A stretch of 64,000 nt of DNA from Deroplatys truncata. Taxonomy: Eukaryota; Arthropoda; Insecta; Mantodea; Mantidae. The stretch's first letter is position 1. Each line of letters starts with the position of its first letter. The notes under the pieces are model-generated. The model was not told the origin of the DNA, ran no database searches, and saw only the letters and a list, made by a program, of their open reading frames with translations. The DNA lies in contig CM060986.1 in assembly GCA_030765065.1 (NCBI GenBank), forward strand, positions 76,749,573 through 76,813,572, read 5' to 3'. Position numbers and translations under genes: made by a program. Of the stretch, positions 57,976-64,000 are shown in pieces.

Positions 57976-58260
57976 ACCTACAGTGGTGTAGTGGTTAGCA
58001 TGCTAACCTCTAGTTCACGAGGTCGCGGGTTCAAACCCAGGGGAGGGTAATGGATTTTTTCGAGCATGGCTTCCTTCGGAAAGGAAGTAAACCCGGTGGT
58101 CCCGTGTCGTAGATTTACGGCACGTAAAAGAAGCTCAAGCCTGATAAAGGGGACTCTGAGCAAAATTACCGGACTTCACGCCCAATATAGAATGGGACGC
58201 TAAGGACCACAGCAGTTAAAGAGCGTCCATAAATAAAACTGAATTTAATTTAACCTACAG
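57976..58260 (+). mobile_element. tRNA-derived SINE (family S1), copy 2
   Basis: ACCTACAG flanks the insert (57976-57983 and 58253-58260). The A-box TGGTGTAGTGG starts the element and the B-box GGGTTCAAACC lies at 58027. The body and the AATAAAACTGAATTTAATTT end match copy 1 at 13292-13588. Confidence 0.92.
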
Positions 58261-59044
58261 GAAACGCAGTCAGGGTCTATCAAGAAGTATACAGCAATAC
58301 TTTGGACACACGTGCGAGGCTCTCGACTCTTTTCATTCCTTATCTAGCAAAAACTTAAACGAAACCACTTTCAATATACAAAACTTAAAAACTTAAAAGT
58401 ATTTAAGGTTTACCTCAAAGTATTAGAGGTACTTCGATTCCACAGAGTATCGAGAGTGTTATGGTATCGATAGTATCGATTTTAGGTCTCTAAATTCAAG
58501 CTTTAGAAATACAATAAATGTGATTTCCTGAAATGAATGCAGTTTTCTGCTGTATGTCACCTAACTAAGAAATCTACAATTTAAAACAAATAATTGAAAT
58601 TCTAGCTATTATATGCACTTTCTTTATTATTTTATTTACTTCTGTAATGAAAACAATGTTTTTATCATAGGTTATCATAGTAACGAGAGGTTACTAGTTT
58701 ATTTGATGAAACTCGTAAGCTCGAATGGGACTTATTAAGACTATTCCACGAATAAAATGTAATAGATTGTATGACTAATAATCACATTCTTGCTTGTGTT
58801 GCTTACATTGCTACAGCTGTCATATCTATCATGATACACCTACTAAATGAATGAACAATAGAATGCAATACGGAATACTAATCAATGCTACCAGAATTTA
58901 ACCACAAAATAAGCTAAAATAAGAGTACAATGACACTTTTTCCAAGAACATAATTTACTTGCAAATTGACACTATTTGAATGTGCATTGATTAAACACAC
59001 AATTGGATGACAGCCTATTTTCGCTGTATAGTGATACTTTTACA
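58261..59044. other. AT-rich spacer with a DRE-like motif
   Basis: TATCGATA followed closely by TATCGAT lies near 58473. TATCGATA is the insect DREF-site consensus, but here it may belong to a decayed transposon end. Confidence 0.35.
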
Positions 59045-59190
59045 GTGCAGTAACGGGCTGATATTTTATCCGATAAAAATCGCATTTTTGCAAGCACATT
59101 ATAAGATAATCGATTGTCCTTGGTTGATTTCCAAAGCATTGCTAAACGTTGTTGCTCAATATCAAATAGGCGATGTATGAATGGGATAGT
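59045..59190 (+). repeat. Short dispersed repeat, copy 2
   Basis: See copy at 55290-55440. Confidence 0.6.
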
Positions 59191-60351
59191 CAAATAAAAC
59201 CATTACAGACAATCAAAATATAACTTCAAAAACTTAGTATAACTAAACCATTAGATATATGATCATATCCAAACACTTTCAACCCTCTTCAACAAACACA
59301 TCAATATTAATTATATGTCCACAAAATAAAAACCAATTTTGAATTAATAACAACTAACAAAATTCTATTTCAATTGTTGCTTTCTTTGGCATAAATGACC
59401 TATAACAGTATTTAGTTTTTAAACGTTATTTGGGCGTTAAATTAGTTATACATTGAGGTAAACAAGTAAATTATACAAACACAGAAATAGACTGCAGTGT
59501 ACTCTGAATGGCTCATATAAGAACGAGGTAGCCTGTAAAGTCTCATTCCTATTTGATAGAGGGAGTAATTTTAGATTCCGTTTCTTGACTACTTCAGAAG
59601 AAACGCTTGTTGTAAATACCGTGTAGTATACGCTAAAGGTAACTAACTCATTTCTCACCCACCTCTACCTCTACGGTGTCCATTCGCTAATCATGTTACA
59701 TTGGGCTAGCTCAACTCTAGTTTTTTACACCAATGGACTCCTTAGTTTCACATCGAATATATCACTACTCGTTGATTCTTGTTTGTTTACCTTGGAATTT
59801 GTTTCAGTCTATCATAGAGAAAACAGATAAACGTTGTGTGGAATCTAAGGTAAGAATCCAGTGGAAACCTTACGGAAAAATAAACACTATTGCGTTCTAG
59901 GGAATACGCTAAGTTTCTGTACCTAATCATACAACACTGAATAAAATGTTTTAAATCGGAGCAGGTAAATTTCCTCTCACTATCGTTTATGTTTATACAG
60001 GAAAATACAAACATGCCTACTGATTTACGTAACGTGTAGCTCGGGGAGAATTGGTTGATTTTGGGATGTTTGGCCGGATATTTGACTTGGCTAGATGCAC
60101 TGACTGGTCAAACAAATCGGTTACTCGCTCCATTCTGCTACTAATACCTACTTACACAAACTAGGCAATCTCCACTTTTTGATGGAAACGAGATACTGGC
60201 ATCAATGAGTTCCTCTTATTGCACTGCTAAATATATTATGGTATGCTTTACAATCCCATTTACCATAAAATTGACAGTCTTAATTAAAGGTTTGATAAGA
60301 TTTGGATGTTTTATGCTTAGAAATCTCCCAATGGGCCTATAGGAAAATATA
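59191..60351. other. AT-rich spacer
   Basis: Short ORFs only; nothing recognised. Confidence 0.5.
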
Positions 60352-61245
60352 TGAGGCAGTATTTTTAACACTTAAGTGATTTCAGTCAAATTATATAATA
60401 TAAATTCAATAACATCCCGCCTTAAAGCAATATGTGTGTGTAACAATATATAAAAAGTGTATATTACAGTCATTGTATATGTTTTTATTATTGTATACAC
60501 GTGTAATAATGTTATGTGAATGTATTACGTAATTTAATAATGTAGGAGCTGTGAGAATAATAGGTTAAAAGTTGCTAACAATGAGGTAACCTTGAGGCAA
60601 TAATGAGTAAGAATGTTTAATAATGCTACTAGTCATTATTGGAGTAACAATAATGTAAATTTTGAGACAGTTTAAAAATAGCCAATCAACAACCAGAAAA
60701 AGCTTTAGTTAAATGAAGGTATTCTATTGGCCTAGGATTAGCCAATCAGAAGAAATATAGTAAAATTTACAAATATAGAGTTCAGTAGACAGCGCTCATA
60801 ACTGGACGCGTTGCTTGCAGACGGTGTTCCTAACCGGACGCGAGACACGTGCTCGAGAAATTTAATACGTATTCGTGTGAGATACGTGTTAAAAAAGTGA
60901 AAAAAAAATCCCGCAGCTCTCTATATCAGTGAAGTGTTATTTAAATTGTGTCAAGGATTGATAAATGCAGTGAAGTAAAAATTATAATCTGTGTAAGCCT
61001 ACATTCTTAGCCGCACTACTCCCTGCAAAGAAATCCATGTGTTTAACAATAATGCTGACGCAGCCGAGGCAAACAGAAATGTATAATATTTAAAGAAACT
61101 ATCAAATTAAAAAGTTAATATTTTTAAATTTGGGACGAAGTCTACCGGATACCATACGTGCGATTGTTACTACTTCAAGTTCAGCTCCCCAACAGTCGAA
61201 ATATAATACATCATCTTCAAAATGACTTTCCATACGTAGCAGCAA
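60352..61245 (+). mobile_element. LTR-like element (family L), copy 3, with primer-binding-like sequence
   Basis: The LTR is 60352-61219, TGAGGCAGTA to CATCTTCA, same orientation as copy 2 and about 4 kb from it. TGACTTTCCATACGTAGC follows three bases later, in the position and with the outline of the primer-binding-like repeat of copy 2. With the gag-like frame at 63.68 kb on the same strand, this may be the 5' LTR of an element running off the window, but family R copy j and AT-rich DNA lie between. Confidence 0.55.
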
Positions 61246-61333
61246 CAAACCTTCTTCGAATATTACTAACATCATTCATCGTTAATTTTAATGCTGATTA
61301 AATTCCTGAGCTTGACGATAGCGTTCTTTAATT

Positions 61334-62098
61334 ACTGTACCACGTGCATAGTAGGTAGAGAAGGTATTGCACTCCACCCAAAAATTCAATACCAAGGTTC
61401 CACCGGAAATACATTTTTTTGAACAGCTCCGGATCCAATTTTTAGAAAAATGTCCGTTTGTGTATGTGCGTACCTGTAATCAGCATAACTCAAATATAAA
61501 AAGTCGGATAAATATCGAACTTGGTATTTACGTATTTGGTTTTGGTATCTTTCAAAGACGCGAAAGGAAATTTTGAAGAAAATACCTACATTATATGAAA
61601 AAATTTTTGCGAAATTTTTGATTTTCTAAAAATGGCCCTTGACATTTTGATTAACATGCCATGTATTAAAGACATTTACATGTCTTGAATTTTCTGGGAA
61701 TAACCTGTTAAGTCCTCTACTTTGAAAGGAATCTTGTATAATTGGTAAACGTTAAGCGATAGACGAAAACACACCACACCAAAAATGTAGATGTCTTTAA
61801 AACACACAATCTATTTCAAACAACGTTTTCTGTAGCACCAGCCACTTCCAGGATATCGATTATTAATAGGTCGCTTTTTTCAATACCTTATCATTACGTT
61901 AGGTCCCATTGATTTCCAATTGTTTCTCGCGATTCCATTGAAACAGTATGGGATTTTAAGGCTAGCGTATAGCCTCCATTTCTTAAACACTTGACTGTCG
62001 CTGTTCCCTTTGTATGTATAATGAAATGTGTAATAATGTAGCTATTTCTGCAAAAGTTTATTTGTATTAAAATTATGTAGATATAAAAATAACACAAG
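61334..62098 (+). repeat. Repeat family R, copy j
   Basis: Plus-oriented. The start CACGTGCATAGTAGGTAGAG is followed by TTGCACTCCACCCAAAAATT. The last 60 bp of the family are missing or diverged. Confidence 0.82.
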
Positions 62099-63680
62099 TG
62101 AACGCCCTGCATTTACATATGATTCATGGGATACAAGCGATTTCCAAAATAAAAACATAATCGTATAATCTATTGTCCTACATTCAAACAAATCTATTTA
62201 ATGCATACAATTAGAAATTAAGTTTGCATATGAAGTTCTTAATTGAACTAATTTGAACATTTTAAACATTTGGAGTTTTAGTACTGTTTATTAGCGTAAT
62301 TACTTAACATAATAAAAGGGTTTTGATGTTCTAAACTGACGCAAACCAGTTCAAATACATAAAATAAAATGAAACACAACGATGAAAACTGAATGGAACA
62401 ATACTGTTCTCGTAAAAACCAATTTCAAGTTACATATTCTTTTTAAGCTCAGGCTGCAGAATTACTGCAAATCCCCACAGTCTTGTTCACTTAATGATTA
62501 CTACATACGAATGACAAGCACTTTTCATATTTTGTTCTGCACTTTCTGTATTTCTTTCTGGAATAATGCTGGGGTTTGTTAGCCTTTGAGTCTGGTTTAT
62601 TGAAGTCAAACTAACTGCTTCTCAAAGCAATTCTTTCATTACTGTTCGTATATTTTATGAGGGTACCAGTGTTCATCATTCTCATTCTAACATAAGGTTG
62701 GATAAGTTCCTGTTCTAGTTCTATCAGAAACTTCCTTCTTTGGTCAAGCGCCAAACCTTTCAATTGGCGATTCTTAGTTTTGCATAGGCTCAACAAAACG
62801 TTATATAGAAGCTGGTAAATTCTAATATTACTGGTAAAATTATGCAAACACACATATATAACATATTTTAAGTATAGCAGCATACAAATGACTACTATAA
62901 AAAGGTATTATAATATTTCGTTAGTCACACAGAACACTAAGTGGGGTGCATATGCACACCATCTCCTATTTTAGTTCCAAACTCATGTTGAATATTTACA
63001 TTTTTTAAAAAAAATTGGCATAGTTGTATTATAGGGTTTTATAAACAATTTCCGAAGCTGCATTTCTTGGCATGTCGAAAATTAATCGAACATATACATC
63101 TGTGTTAGTTACATACTATTTGATCATTGAAACGAACACAAGATAAGCAGATAACAAAGATATAGAATGTCCTTGTTTATAATTTCGGATTAAGGCACAA
63201 ATAAACAATAACTATCTATATGTATAATGAACTGTAACCTAAATTCATTTTTGGTGATTGATTTTATATGAAACTTGGTGTGCAATATATCTTAGGTACC
63301 ACTTCGAAAATAAACGATGTATATCTTAATTTCTTTTTCAAAAGCGGGGGGCGGTTTCTAATGCGATGCAGAATTAAGAATGAATTTGAAATATCTTGCT
63401 CATTAGTTTATTGAAAAATTATCTGTTTAAAAACTATGTAAACATAGTATTTGTAACAGTTTTTGTTGTTTACAAGATTTCTATATATTGAATATTTAAG
63501 AAAATAAATGTTGTTTACTGTTATTTGCATATATGGTGATGCAGTAATTTGTATCATAAATTATTTAAATGTAAAGAAAATAGCTCAAACAATGTAGGAT
63601 TTGAGGGAGGAAATGTTAGTGCAGAAAGTCAGAATAGAATAGCAGGAAATGTTAATTTTGATGCTAGTATGATGATGTAA
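62099..63680. other. AT-rich region
   Basis: The minus-strand ORF 62883-62611 (90 codons) is not recognised. Weak open sequence begins near 63600, just before the coiled-coil frame. Confidence 0.4.
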
Positions 63681-64000
63681 ATGCTGAGAAATATTAATGA
63701 GAAAATAGAACACAACAGGGAAGATATGGAAAAGAATAATGAGAAATTAGAAAAATTAACTCAGAGTAATGAGAAATTAGAAAAGAAAATAGATCAAAAC
63801 AGAGAAGATATGGAAAAGAATAATAGGGAATTGAGGGAAGATATTAGTAAGAGTTTAGAACAAAAACTAGATCAGAATAAGAAAGAATTGAGGGAAGATA
63901 TTGGTAAGACTAATGAGAAATTAGATAAACTAACTCAAGATATTGGTAAAAGTAATGAGAAATTAGAAAAGAAAATAGATCAAAACAGGGAAGAAATTGA
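63681..64000 (+). CDS. Coiled-coil protein start, gag-like, runs off the window
   Basis: From an ATG at 63681 the frame is open to the window end (106 codons). It is almost entirely charged and heptad-like: repeats of NEKLEKKIDQNRED, MEKNNEKLEK and LREDIGKTNEKLD. The preceding DNA looks coding too, so this may not be the true start. N-terminal coiled coils of this kind occur in gag proteins of some arthropod LTR elements, and family L LTR copy 3 lies upstream on the same strand. If so, it is part of a virus-like fossil. A host coiled-coil exon cannot be excluded. Confidence 0.4.
   Translation, partial: MLRNINEKIEHNREDMEKNNEKLEKLTQSNEKLEKKIDQNREDMEKNNRELREDISKSLEQKLDQNKKELREDIGKTNEKLDKLTQDIGKSNEKLEKKIDQNREEI

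Noticed and set aside
57175-60351. LTR copies 2 and 3 as the two ends of one element
   Set aside because: No coding trace lies between them, and copy 3 is itself followed by primer-like sequence, so each may be a separate 5' end. No matching flanking duplication was found.
63681-64000. End-of-window repeats as a minisatellite
   Set aside because: Repeat units vary in length but keep reading frame and heptad spacing, so a coiled-coil coding region explains them better.
1-64000. CRISPR arrays, operons, bacterial-type genes
   Set aside because: No regularly spaced repeats with unique spacers, no ribosome-binding sites with long ORFs, and the repeat content is that of an animal genome.

Overview
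The window looks like AT-rich, non-coding nuclear DNA from an animal with a large genome, most likely an insect and perhaps one of the large-genome hemimetabolous groups (cockroach, termite, orthopteran or stick insect). This is inferred from the repeat mix (Tc1 and mariner elements, several LINE clades, tRNA-headed SINEs, hAT, LTR remnants) and from insect-style core-promoter motifs. The species cannot be named from this. I find no convincing host protein-coding exon. Almost every open frame longer than 60 codons is either part of a transposon or a chance ORF in AT-rich DNA.

Layout. 0-6 kb: a possible first non-coding exon on the minus strand (about 847-1130), LINE 3' fragments, and a nearly full-length mariner (4379-5587). 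6-8 kb: two tRNA-headed SINEs, one with a clean 14-bp target duplication. 8.08-11.32 kb: the most distinctive object, two related LINE ORF1 units each ending in its own poly(A) run and together enclosed by a single 10-bp target duplication. 11.8-17 kb: a Tc1 element, a SINE, and a high-copy 0.85-kb repeat carrying both a SINE-like insert and a second Tc1-type element. 17-31 kb: more copies of the 0.85-kb repeat, a heat-shock-type promoter (20.72-20.84 kb) with no long ORF behind it, a solo LTR abutting a foldback MITE, and RTE-like, hAT and R2-like fragments. 31-46 kb: LINE pieces interrupted by a SINE and by an LTR, and a second copy of the Tc1 family from 16 kb. 46-64 kb: SINEs, a second foldback MITE, two more LTR copies with lysine-type primer-binding-like sequence, and at the right edge the start of a coiled-coil, gag-like reading frame.

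The elements do not form a pathway. The window is a layered record of insertions. The order can be read in places: SINE into LINE near 37.1 kb, LTR into LINE at 41.2 kb, SINE and Tc1 into the 0.85-kb repeat at 14.9-16.97 kb. The best candidates for something new are the double ORF1-only retroposon, the unexplained heat-shock promoter, and the very dense 0.85-kb repeat family (ten copies in 64 kb).
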